Source: Tannerellaceae bacterium (lineage in GTDB: Bacteria > Bacteroidota > Bacteroidia > Bacteroidales > Tannerellaceae). Taken from it: a DNA stretch of 49,720 bases. Positions 8,219 to 14,835 of this stretch are shown here, one piece after another. The stretch spans positions 1 to 49,720 of the forward strand of contig JAISBL010000009.1 in the NCBI GenBank assembly GCA_031266215.1, in the 5' to 3' direction. The notes beneath the pieces are model-generated. The model was not told the origin of the DNA. It saw nothing but the letters and a program-made list of their open reading frames with translations, and did not search any database. How positions within the stretch are numbered: the first letter of the stretch is position 1; every line of letters starts with the position of its first letter. A program made the translations under genes and the position numbers.

Positions 8219-8920
8219 TTACGGTATTATGGCGGAATACAGGGAAGTCCAGGGGCCTTTCTCGCCCCTGGTGTTTTCCCAGCGCAGGGCGAAGGACAGG
8301 TATTTGCCGCGCTGGTCGTCATCGAATTCGAAGATGTAGGGCGATTTTGTATCAAAGGAAGAATGTTCGAGCCGCTTTATCTCGAAGATAGCTCTTTCGC
8401 TTACCGTCCAGAGTATTTCGACGCCGTGCTGGCCATCAGGCTTCCCGCGCTTATACTCGCTCGTGGGGTCGAAGAAGCGTACGCTGACGCGGCGTATCAC
8501 CTTCAGGTCTATCTCTACCGCGGGAGGGTCCGTCGCTACCGGCGAGGGGTGCGGCTTATCGTCGCTGCGCCGGGGAAGGGACATAGCCGACAGGTCTTCG
8601 TTTGTGACAAGGAAGTTGTCTTTCAGCATGCTCTTGTACAGAACCGTGAAGTGGTCTATCATAGCCTTTTCATCGGCGGTGAAGCGCGTTGTTATGTCGC
8701 GTGAGCGCTCGCCTTCGTTCTTCCACGCCGTATAAGAGCTGCAATAAGTTGTGTAGGTGGGGCTGAAGTCAGTGTCGTACCATTCTCCCTGCGGAGTGTC
8801 GCTGCCGAAGCCCATGCGCGTACGTATCGTGCCCATTGCCGAGTTCAGGTAATTTGTGACCTGCTCTAACTGGTTATAGAGCTCTGCGTGATTCCTTTTC
8901 ATCCATCTCTGTGTAGTCAT
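8219..8920 (-). CDS. Helical plus Ig-like protein of unknown function, copy 1
   Basis: A 233-residue soluble protein with no signal peptide. The first ~115 residues are helix-rich, followed by a short proline-rich linker (KPHPSPVATDPPA) and a C-terminal beta-rich domain ending 'SFALRWENTRGEKGPWTSLYSA', which looks like a fibronectin/Ig-type strand pattern. It is paralogous to the gene at 32078-32725: both share a 'DLSAMxLxxR' element, the linker, a strand block of similar length and an ending of the form 'W.N.....GP.(S)..SA.I'. I know similar proteins only as uncharacterised Bacteroidales families. It lies 19 nt downstream of the heptad-repeat gene on the same strand, so they are likely cotranscribed. 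Confidence 0.6.
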   Translation of the reverse strand: MTTQRWMKRNHAELYNQLEQVTNYLNSAMGTIRTRMGFGSDTPQGEWYDTDFSPTYTTYCSSYTAWKNEGERSRDITTRFTADEKAMIDHFTVLYKSMLKDNFLVTNEDLSAMSLPRRSDDKPHPSPVATDPPAVEIDLKVIRRVSVRFFDPTSEYKRGKPDGQHGVEILWTVSERAIFEIKRLEHSSFDTKSPYIFEFDDDQRGKYLSFALRWENTRGEKGPWTSLYSAIIP

Positions 8921-8939
8921 GTCTTTTTGATTTAAATTA

Positions 8940-9776
8940 TTAATAATGTTTATTCTTTTCGATCCTTATAGTAGCGAAGGTGATCCCGCCGCGCCTGTGG
9001 CGCGGGCGTCCGGGGATGTATTTGCGGGTCCTGTACAGGCGTATTATTTTACCGGATACACGCAGGTGGCTGTCGCAGGCTGTTCCAAGACCTTCGGACA
9101 CCCGCGACATGCCTTTTAGTATATGTGAGGGGTTTTTGGACATATGCGCAAGCCCGTTGGACATATGCGCAAGAGCTTCGGACATATGCGCAAAGCCTCC
9201 GGACATATGCGCAAAACGCCTGGAAATATGTCTGAGGGCGCCTGACATGTGTGAAAGATCGCCGGTTGTGTGTACAAAGCCCTGTGTATCGAGCCTGAAG
9301 TTCATAACACGGCGGGTTATCGGCGTTACTTTTATGTCGCGCAGGTCTTCCTTCGGGAATAAGTCGCCGTCCATCTCATCAATACTGCGTCTCTTATATA
9401 TAACGCCATCTTTACCGGGTGCAGCGTAATCGCCCCTGGTTACAATATTTTCGTCTTTAAGGGTATAAGTCACAGGTTTTAAAAAAAACGCCCTGAACGC
9501 GCGTGTAAGATTACAGGCCGCGCGCCCAAGGTGTTTGAGAGTATAAACAAGACCCCTGAGCACATACTCATGCGGGTTAACGGTCAGGATAATACATGTT
9601 TCGCGGAAGCCGCCCGTGGATGTTGTACTGTTTAACGCGCCGCCTTCAAAAGCGAGGCCGTCCGGCACGCGCGAAACTCTGCCGGAGACATATCCGCGTC
9701 CATAACTTTCGGATATAAAGCAGACTTCCCGGCAGCCTTTGGTTGTGGTTGGTGTATTTGAATAGCAGTTATTCAT
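8940..9776 (-). CDS. Heptad-repeat protein of unknown function (21-bp repeat locus 1)
   Basis: I start it at the ATG at 9774-9776 because a full promoter (9822-9851) lies just upstream; this gives 278 residues. Residues ~174-230 are eight heptads of the form (L/F)-x-H-(M/I/V)-S-x-x; the four central ones are nearly identical (FAHMSGG, FAHMSEA, LAHMSNG, LAHMSKN). Weaker heptads (LKHLGRA, ACNLTRA) occur at about 73-100. In the diverged units the His is changed silently (CAT to CAC) or kept, Met becomes Ile or Val, and Ser codons change silently. That pattern argues that this frame is translated. There is no signal peptide; the C-terminus is basic (RKYIPGRPRHRRG). Function is unknown. It is followed 19 nt later by the helical/Ig-like gene. 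Confidence 0.5.
   Translation of the reverse strand: MNNCYSNTPTTTKGCREVCFISESYGRGYVSGRVSRVPDGLAFEGGALNSTTSTGGFRETCIILTVNPHEYVLRGLVYTLKHLGRAACNLTRAFRAFFLKPVTYTLKDENIVTRGDYAAPGKDGVIYKRRSIDEMDGDLFPKEDLRDIKVTPITRRVMNFRLDTQGFVHTTGDLSHMSGALRHISRRFAHMSGGFAHMSEALAHMSNGLAHMSKNPSHILKGMSRVSEGLGTACDSHLRVSGKIIRLYRTRKYIPGRPRHRRGGITFATIRIEKNKHY
9087..9257 (-). repeat. 21-bp tandem repeat array, locus 1
   Basis: About eight 21-bp units in perfect register, read on the minus strand. The core of four units (9132-9215) shares TTGCGCATATGTCC; flanking units are diverged but keep the 21-nt period. There are no spacers, so it is not a CRISPR array. Confidence 0.85.
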
Positions 9777-9821
9777 ATGTTTTAGGCATTCTTTGGTTGC
9801 GGTTAGCTTTTTAACACGGGC

Positions 9822-9851
9822 CAAAGATAAAACAAATTTCATAACACGCAA
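9822..9851 (-). promoter_or_regulatory. Promoter of the heptad-repeat / helical-Ig / DUF554 / pepP run
   Basis: On the minus strand TTG (9849-9851), a 19-nt spacer and TATCTTTG (9822-9829) fit the Bacteroidetes consensus. Transcription would start near 9817, about 40 nt before the ATG at 9776. Confidence 0.6.
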
Positions 9852-9959
9852 CCGTTGATGCTTCCAATCGCAGCGCATGATTTTGATTTATTTGTAAAAA
9901 TGATTAATGATAAAAGTATGCTGAATTGGCGTTTTGCCGGAAAAATATATGCCGATATA

Positions 9960-9990
9960 TTGTGTGGGTAGAACTAATCTCATATTTTTG
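9960..9990 (+). promoter_or_regulatory. Promoter of a short plus-strand transcript
   Basis: TTG (9960-9962), 20-nt spacer and TATTTTTG (9983-9990). No annotated gene follows on this strand before a terminator at 10026-10064. Confidence 0.6.
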
Positions 9991-9994
9991 CAGC

Positions 9995-10064
9995 GAAAAA
10001 GGTAAATATTTACATGGTTAATGTCGGGATGGGGGCGCCTGTGAAGCTGCCTCCATCCCTTTTT
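9995..10064 (+). ncRNA. Candidate small RNA or micro-ORF transcript
   Basis: From the promoter at 9960-9990, a transcript of about 70 nt would end at a good intrinsic terminator: an 11-bp stem pairing 10026-10036 with 10049-10059 (GGGATGG / CCATCCC outer part), followed by TTTTT. A 20-codon ORF (10014-10076, starting MVNVGMGAPVK) overlaps the terminator, so a leader peptide cannot be excluded. On the minus strand the same hairpin lacks a T-tract, so it is not a good terminator for the neighbouring biotin-carrier gene. Confidence 0.45.
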
Positions 10065-10156
10065 ATGTTCGATTAATTGTTTGTCGATTTCCCCCTTACG
10101 GTTATCAATTTTCCTTCACCTGCCGGCCGGGCCGGCGGAGTCCCCGTGTCGCGGAT

Positions 10157-10483
10157 TTATCCGGGTATGATGGTTGCCAGGGGATGGTTCCTGCCTATCG
10201 TGTCGCCTTCTTTCACGTGTATGGCGCCCACCGTCCCGCTTAAGGGGGCGAGGATGCGGTTTTCCATCTTCATGGCTTCGAGCGTCAGCAGCAGGCGGCC
10301 TTCTTCTATGCGCTGCCCTTCACTCACGGCAATGCTGAGCACCGTACCGGGCAGCGCCGATGATACCTGCCCTTCGGGGGGCTTTGTCCACAGTGGGCGG
10401 TGGAGGTATTTGGCGGTCAGGCGGGTTTTATATTTGCGGACGGTGATGACAAAGTCCACGTAAGGGTTGTCTGATGTTTCCAT
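10157..10483 (-). CDS. Biotin carboxyl carrier protein of an acyl-CoA carboxylase/decarboxylase
   Basis: I start at the ATG at 10481-10483 (METSDNPYVDF); codons upstream in the same frame belong to the end of the carboxyltransferase gene in another frame. The 108-residue protein has a short N-terminal segment and a biotinyl/lipoyl domain from about residue 38, with the biotin attachment motif EAMKMEN (Lys72) flanked by the usual LPGTV and APLSGTV hairpins. It carries CO2 on biotin between carboxylase or decarboxylase active sites in the cytoplasm. It lies 34 nt after the mmdA-type gene. It is short: the Pro/Ala-rich linker common in other Bacteroidetes carriers is nearly absent. No OadG-like small membrane subunit sits between the two genes. 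Confidence 0.85.
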   Translation of the reverse strand: METSDNPYVDFVITVRKYKTRLTAKYLHRPLWTKPPEGQVSSALPGTVLSIAVSEGQRIEEGRLLLTLEAMKMENRILAPLSGTVGAIHVKEGDTIGRNHPLATIIPG

Positions 10484-10517
10484 GTCTTTTTGTTTTGTTA
10501 CCTGTTGCGAGTCTGAG

Positions 10518-12065
10518 TCAGAAGGGTGGAAGCCCGTGTTTTTTGGCCGGACGGAACTCTTCTTTGCCGGCCGACAACCTGAGGGCGTGCAGCAGCATGG
10601 AGCGCGTTTCCCTCGGCTCGATAACCGAGTCGATAAAGCCTTTGGAGGCGGCGACGAAGGGATTGGCAAATTTTTCGATGTACTCCTTCACCTTCTCCTG
10701 CCGCATGGCGTCGGGGTCGGCGGCTTCCATGATTTCTTTACGGAAGATGATGCCGGCGGCGCCTTCGGGGCCCATGACTGCGATTTCGGCGCCGGGCCAC
10801 GCAAACATAAAGTCGGCTCCCAGATGCCTGGAGTTCATCGCGATATATCCTCCGCCGTAAGCTTTGCGCAGGATGACGGTTATCTTGGGCACCGTGGCTT
10901 CGGAGTAGGCGTAAAGCACCTTGGCGCCGTGGCGGATGACGCCGGCATGCTCCTGATCTACGCCGGGGAGGTATCCGGGCATGTCTTCGAGCGTGATGAT
11001 GGGTATATTGAAGGAGTCGCAGAAGCGTATGAAGCGGGCGGCTTTGTCGGAGCTGTCGCAATCGAGAACGCCGGCCAGCACCATTGGCTGATTGGCGACG
11101 AAGCCGACCGTCTCGCCGTGCATCCTCCCGAAGCCTGTCACGATGTTCGCCGCCCACAGCTCGTGCACCTCCAGGAAGTCGGAGCTGTCTACCGTGGCGC
11201 GGATAACGTCCCGCACGTCATAAGGCTGCCGTGGGTCGGCGGGTACGATTGTTTCGATGTTCAACCCTGCCAGGGGTTCTGCGGGGGCGATGCTCCTGGC
11301 GCGCTCGGCGTTGTTCCAGGGTATGAAGCTGACGAGGCGTTTTATCTGTTCGAAACATTCCTGTTCGCTTCTGGCCCAGAAGTGGGCGTTGCCTGTCACT
11401 TCGGCGTGTACGCGCGCGCCTCCGAGGTCTTCCATCGAGATGTCTTCGCCCAGAACGGTTTTGATTACGTTAGGGCCGGTGATGAACATTTTCGATATGT
11501 TCTCGACCACGAAGACGAAGTCTGTCAGCGCCGGCGAATACACGGCTCCGCCTGCACAGGGGCCCAGTATGAGGGATATTTGCGGCACGACGCCAGACGC
11601 GATGGTGTTGCGGTAGAATATCTCACCGTACCCGGCCAGCGCCTGCACGCCTTCCTGTATGCGCGCTCCGCCCGAGTCGTTTATACCGATAATGGGGCAT
11701 TTCATCTTGAGGGCGTGATCCATTATCTTGGTAATCTTGCGGGCGTGCTGCAGTCCGAGCGATCCTCCGGCGACGGTGAAGTCCTGCGCATAGATGCAGA
11801 CCGGGGCTCCGAAGATGGCCCCGGTTCCGGTGACGACGCCGTCTCCGGGGAAGTCTTTCTTGTCCATACCGAAGTCGCGCCCGTCATGTTTTACAAACAT
11901 ATCGTATTCGTGGAACGAGTTGGCGTCAACAAGTGACAGGATGCGTTCGCGGGCGGTGAGCTTGCCCATTGCGGCCTGCTTCTCGATTGCGGCTTCGCCG
12001 CCGCCCATCTCGACTACGGCCTTCTTTTCCCTAAGGGCTTGTATGTCTTTGTTTAATTCCGTCAT
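10518..12065 (-). CDS. mmdA: Methylmalonyl-CoA decarboxylase alpha / propionyl-CoA carboxylase beta carboxyltransferase
   Basis: The 515-residue protein has the two crotonase-like halves of acyl-CoA carboxyltransferases: an N-terminal half with GKLTARERI, NDSGGARIQEG and GPCAGGAVYSPALTDF, and a C-terminal half with EDMPGYLPGVDQEHAGVIRHG and RKAYGGGYIAMNSRHLGAD. These bind acyl-CoA and carboxybiotin. In Bacteroidales this type (about 515 residues) acts as MmdA of the Na+-pumping methylmalonyl-CoA decarboxylase in propionate formation, or as the beta subunit of propionyl-CoA carboxylase; sequence alone does not separate these. The biotin carrier follows. Neither the membrane beta subunit nor methylmalonyl-CoA epimerase is nearby. 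It is preceded by def with an 18-nt gap. Confidence 0.9.
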   Translation of the reverse strand: MTELNKDIQALREKKAVVEMGGGEAAIEKQAAMGKLTARERILSLVDANSFHEYDMFVKHDGRDFGMDKKDFPGDGVVTGTGAIFGAPVCIYAQDFTVAGGSLGLQHARKITKIMDHALKMKCPIIGINDSGGARIQEGVQALAGYGEIFYRNTIASGVVPQISLILGPCAGGAVYSPALTDFVFVVENISKMFITGPNVIKTVLGEDISMEDLGGARVHAEVTGNAHFWARSEQECFEQIKRLVSFIPWNNAERARSIAPAEPLAGLNIETIVPADPRQPYDVRDVIRATVDSSDFLEVHELWAANIVTGFGRMHGETVGFVANQPMVLAGVLDCDSSDKAARFIRFCDSFNIPIITLEDMPGYLPGVDQEHAGVIRHGAKVLYAYSEATVPKITVILRKAYGGGYIAMNSRHLGADFMFAWPGAEIAVMGPEGAAGIIFRKEIMEAADPDAMRQEKVKEYIEKFANPFVAASKGFIDSVIEPRETRSMLLHALRLSAGKEEFRPAKKHGLPPF

Positions 12066-12083
12066 AGAGTCTGATGTGTTATG

Positions 12084-12641
12084 TTATTTTCCTGATGCTT
12101 TTGTTTTGTATGAGCAGTTGGTCTGCCCTTTGATGATGTTGGTCAGCTTCTTTTTGTTAAGCTGTCGGCGTATGGCGGAGATGCCGTCGATAAAGATGAG
12201 TCCGTCCAGGTGTTCGTATTCATGTTGTACGATACGGGCGGCGAAGCCTCCGATTCTTTCCTTGCGCTCCACCATGTTTTCGTCGGCGTACTTTATACGT
12301 ATGCTGTCAGGCCTCATGACTTTCTCGTGGATGCCGGGAAGGCTTAGGCAGCCTTCTTCGGTCGCTGTTTCGCGGTCGCTGTACTCTTCTATAACGGGAT
12401 TGATCATGACACGTTTGAAGCCTTTACATTCGGGATATTCCCTGGACATGGGGTCGCCGTCGAGCACCAGCAGCCGTATTGACAGTCCTATCTGCGGGGC
12501 TGCAAGTCCTATGCCTTCGGCATGGTACATGGTCTCAAACATATCAGCGATCAGCTTCTCAAGGCCGGGATAATTCGCCGGGACGTCTTTGGCTTCCTGC
12601 CTTAATACGGGATGTCCGTATAGATAAACCGGTAAAATCAT
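12084..12641 (-). CDS. def: Peptide deformylase
   Basis: The 185-residue protein shows all three deformylase motifs: [10 protein letters not shown] (residues ~45-54), EEGCLSLPG with the metal-binding Cys, and QHEYEHLDG (HExxH with two metal-binding His and catalytic Glu). The enzyme removes the formyl group from nascent N-termini. It begins 3 nt after the ruvX stop, so translation is likely coupled, and it precedes mmdA. Confidence 0.95.
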   Translation of the reverse strand: MILPVYLYGHPVLRQEAKDVPANYPGLEKLIADMFETMYHAEGIGLAAPQIGLSIRLLVLDGDPMSREYPECKGFKRVMINPVIEEYSDRETATEEGCLSLPGIHEKVMRPDSIRIKYADENMVERKERIGGFAARIVQHEYEHLDGLIFIDGISAIRRQLNKKKLTNIIKGQTNCSYKTKASGK

Positions 12642-12644
12642 AAT

Positions 12645-13070
12645 TTATGCGTGTTTCGTTTTTTTGCTTTCCATATAGGATTGTAGTATAATGACGGCGC
12701 TGGTGAGGTCTGCCAGCGCTTTGTCCTGCCGTTTCTTTCTTTTGAGTCCTCCTTCCAGCATTGCTCTATGGGCCATAATGGAGGTGAAACGTTCGTCATG
12801 GTAGTGTACTGGAATGTCAGGCAGTGATTGTTTAAACCGGGCGACGAAGATTTCAACATGCTTCATGTTTTCCGATGCCTCATTGTTCATTTGTTTTGGA
12901 AGGCCTACAACGAGAATGTCTACCGGTTCGCGCGCGGCGTAGTCGCGTATATAGTCGACCAGTTCGTTGCCCGGGACCGTAGCCAGTCCGCCCGCAATGA
13001 TTTGCAGGGGGTCTGTGACTGCTATTCCGGAGCGTTTTCGTCCATAGTCTATTGCCATGATCCTTCCCAT
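12645..13070 (-). CDS. ruvX: Holliday junction resolvase-like / pre-16S rRNA nuclease YqgF (RuvX)
   Basis: The start is placed at the ATG at 13068-13070 (MGRIMAIDYG, 141 residues). A longer frame would begin at a TTG inside the -7 box and so cannot be transcribed in full. The RNase H-like fold is marked by MAIDYGRKRSGIAV (first catalytic Asp), VGLPKQMN, VHYHDERFTS (Glu) and a late QDKALADLTSAVIIL (Asp). Known members process the 5' end of 16S rRNA precursor. It is the first gene of ruvX-def-mmdA-biotin carrier. The -7 box is only 6 nt from the ATG, so the mRNA appears leaderless. Confidence 0.9.
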   Translation of the reverse strand: MGRIMAIDYGRKRSGIAVTDPLQIIAGGLATVPGNELVDYIRDYAAREPVDILVVGLPKQMNNEASENMKHVEIFVARFKQSLPDIPVHYHDERFTSIMAHRAMLEGGLKRKKRQDKALADLTSAVIILQSYMESKKTKHA

Positions 13071-13076
13071 CGGGTG

Positions 13077-13084
13077 CAAATATA
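13077..13084 (-). promoter_or_regulatory. -7 box giving a leaderless ruvX mRNA
   Basis: On the minus strand TATATTTG is followed by CACCCG and directly by ATG. With the usual distance from TTTG to the start site, transcription begins at or within a few bases of the start codon. Confidence 0.6.
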
Positions 13085-13139
13085 ATACAAAAAGAGTAAG
13101 GCTTTACACAGAAAGACGGAGAGTGTGCAGCCTGTAGGG

Positions 13140-14540
13140 TTAATAAGCATTCCTTTCTCCCTTGAACATATTGAAGATTGTGACGATAATGATTTTAAGG
13201 TCAAGGAAAAACGACCAGTTCTCGATGTACCATACGTCTCTTTTCACACGTCCCGCCATTTGTTCCAGGGTTTTTGTTTCTCCCCTGTAGCCGGTAACCT
13301 GAGCCCATCCCGTCACGCCGGGCTTCACAAGGTGCCTGACCATGTATTTGTCTATCAGGGCTGAATATTCTTCAGTGTGTTTCAGCATGTGCGGGCGGGG
13401 GCCTACAACGGACATGTCTCCGTAAAGCACGTTAAGGAATTGGGGGAACTCGTCCAGATTAGTTTTCCTGAGAAAATCGCCCAAAGTAGTTTTGCGCGGG
13501 TCGTCCTTCACTGCCTGGGTTATATCGGCTTCGGAATTTACCTTCATTGTACGGAACTTATAGCATTCGAACTCCTGTCCGTAAAGTCCTGTCCGCTTTT
13601 GTCTGAAAAGGACAGGGCCCGGCGATCCGATTTTAATGAGTATACCTAATATAATGTAAAGGAGCGGGTAAATGGTTATCAGAACAATGATGGAAAAGAC
13701 GATGTCAAACGAGCGTTTGAGAGCTCTGTTATAAGCTGCCTGAAGTGGTTCCCTGCGGACCGAAAGCAAAGGGATGGACTCCATCACTTCCATGACCAGA
13801 CTTTTCTTTACGTTACGGTAAAACTCCGGCACGATGTAAAAACGCACCATATTCTTTTCTGCAAAGTTGAGCAGCTTAAGTATCTTTTCGTCTTGCGTAC
13901 CGGGCAACGTGCAATATATCTCATCAATGCCATGACGGGATACGTAATCGTTTACCTCGCCGGTGTTGCCCAAATAGTTGGGCAAGACTTTTTTAAGCGC
14001 CGCGTTATCATCGAAAAATCCCATCACGATGAAGCCGTAAGCCAGTTCGTTTTTCATAACCCTGTACAACTCCATCCCGTTCTTGCCGGCTCCTATGATA
14101 ATGATCCGTTTGAGATCATGACCCCTTCTGCGGTATATCTTCAAGATAATACGCACCAGCGTGCGCCACATGGGAAAGATAATCACCGACGTGATGTAAA
14201 AAATGACGATGAAGGATGTCAGCGCATTTCCTATGTTCAGGAATACAAGGCAGGAAGAGAATAAGAATATGTGAAAGGTTACGAGGAAGATGGCCCTCTG
14301 CACAATCTTGTCTATGAAGACCACCGATTCATGCAGCCGGATTGGGAAGAAGTAGAGGGCGAAGAAATAGCAAAAGTTAAATAACAGCAGTATTTCTTTC
14401 AGATAACCGGTTACGGTATCGGTATTGTATTCGCTCAGCTCATGAGATACAACAAGAAACAGGAGGTTTAATACGACCAGGTCGCCCGCTCCTATCAGCC
14501 ATTGAATTAATAAATTACCTCGCTTAGTGTTCAGTTCCAT
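13140..14540 (-). CDS. Undecaprenyl-phosphate sugar phosphotransferase (WcaJ/WbaP-like)
   Basis: I start at ATG 14538-14540 (MELNTKRGN, 466 residues) because a -7 box (TATTTTTG, 14563-14570, minus strand) lies just upstream and downstream of the longer frame's first codon. The N-terminus has four or five membrane segments and a CoA-binding-like Rossmann segment (RIIIIGAGKNGMELY). The C-terminal ~190 residues are a bacterial sugar transferase domain with KRSFDIVFS, GSPGPVLFRQKRTG, CYKFRTM, LRKTNLDEFPQFLNVL and DMSVVGPRP. It transfers a hexose-1-phosphate to undecaprenyl phosphate, the first step of capsule or exopolysaccharide units. No other polysaccharide genes adjoin it. Confidence 0.9.
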   Translation of the reverse strand: MELNTKRGNLLIQWLIGAGDLVVLNLLFLVVSHELSEYNTDTVTGYLKEILLLFNFCYFFALYFFPIRLHESVVFIDKIVQRAIFLVTFHIFLFSSCLVFLNIGNALTSFIVIFYITSVIIFPMWRTLVRIILKIYRRRGHDLKRIIIIGAGKNGMELYRVMKNELAYGFIVMGFFDDNAALKKVLPNYLGNTGEVNDYVSRHGIDEIYCTLPGTQDEKILKLLNFAEKNMVRFYIVPEFYRNVKKSLVMEVMESIPLLSVRREPLQAAYNRALKRSFDIVFSIIVLITIYPLLYIILGILIKIGSPGPVLFRQKRTGLYGQEFECYKFRTMKVNSEADITQAVKDDPRKTTLGDFLRKTNLDEFPQFLNVLYGDMSVVGPRPHMLKHTEEYSALIDKYMVRHLVKPGVTGWAQVTGYRGETKTLEQMAGRVKRDVWYIENWSFFLDLKIIIVTIFNMFKGERNAY

Positions 14541-14699
14541 ACGCTTTGCGCAAAAAATCCCACAAAAATAACAATAATTTCCAGTCGCATACACCCCCTG
14601 CTAAGGTTTTGGGTAAACTGAAATAAACGCCGGAAGGAAGCCTCCGTCGTTTTTTGCCATGTTTTTTCCTCTTCAATATCAATTCTTAATCATTAGCTG

Positions 14700-14728
14700 T
14701 TGTATAATAGATGTTTTTTGTATTTTCG
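14700..14728 (+). promoter_or_regulatory. Promoter of the tyrosine phenol-lyase-like gene
   Basis: TTG (14700-14702), 18-nt spacer and TATTTTCG (14721-14728), one mismatch from TAnnTTTG. The leader that follows is about 100 nt and contains a hairpin and a short ORF. Confidence 0.45.
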
Positions 14729-14729
14729 C

Positions 14730-14756
14730 CCCGTTTTCAGGTAAAACGGGATTTTT
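14730..14756 (+). terminator. Terminator-like hairpin in the leader (possible attenuator)
   Basis: CCCGTTTT / AAAACGGG with a 5-nt loop (CAGGT), followed by ATTTTT. It begins within a few bases of the predicted transcription start and 80 nt before the gene, so it may be a leader structure and not the end of another unit. Confidence 0.4.
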
Positions 14757-14764
14757 AAAGCTAA

Positions 14765-14815
14765 ATGAAGAAATCGATTCCCTTATACTTTACTGTATTT
14801 AAAATATTCACATAA
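14765..14815 (+). CDS. Possible leader peptide upstream of the PLP lyase
   Basis: A 16-codon ORF (MKKSIPLYFTVFKIFT) lies between the leader hairpin and the lyase gene, ending 20 nt before its ATG. A short leader ORF before an aromatic amino-acid lyase recalls tnaC, but there is no Trp codon; it has one Tyr and three Phe codons. Translation is unproven. Confidence 0.3.
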   Translation: MKKSIPLYFTVFKIFT

Positions 14816-14835
14816 TAAAAAAACAATTTGCTACT

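Noticed and set aside
9995-10064. SRP (4.5S) RNA
   Set aside because: The conserved GGTCAGG...GGAAGCAGC apical loop is missing.
10467-11936. 489-codon plus-strand frame opposite mmdA
   Set aside because: Fully antisense to a confident carboxyltransferase gene, His/Gly-rich with no motif; a shadow frame.
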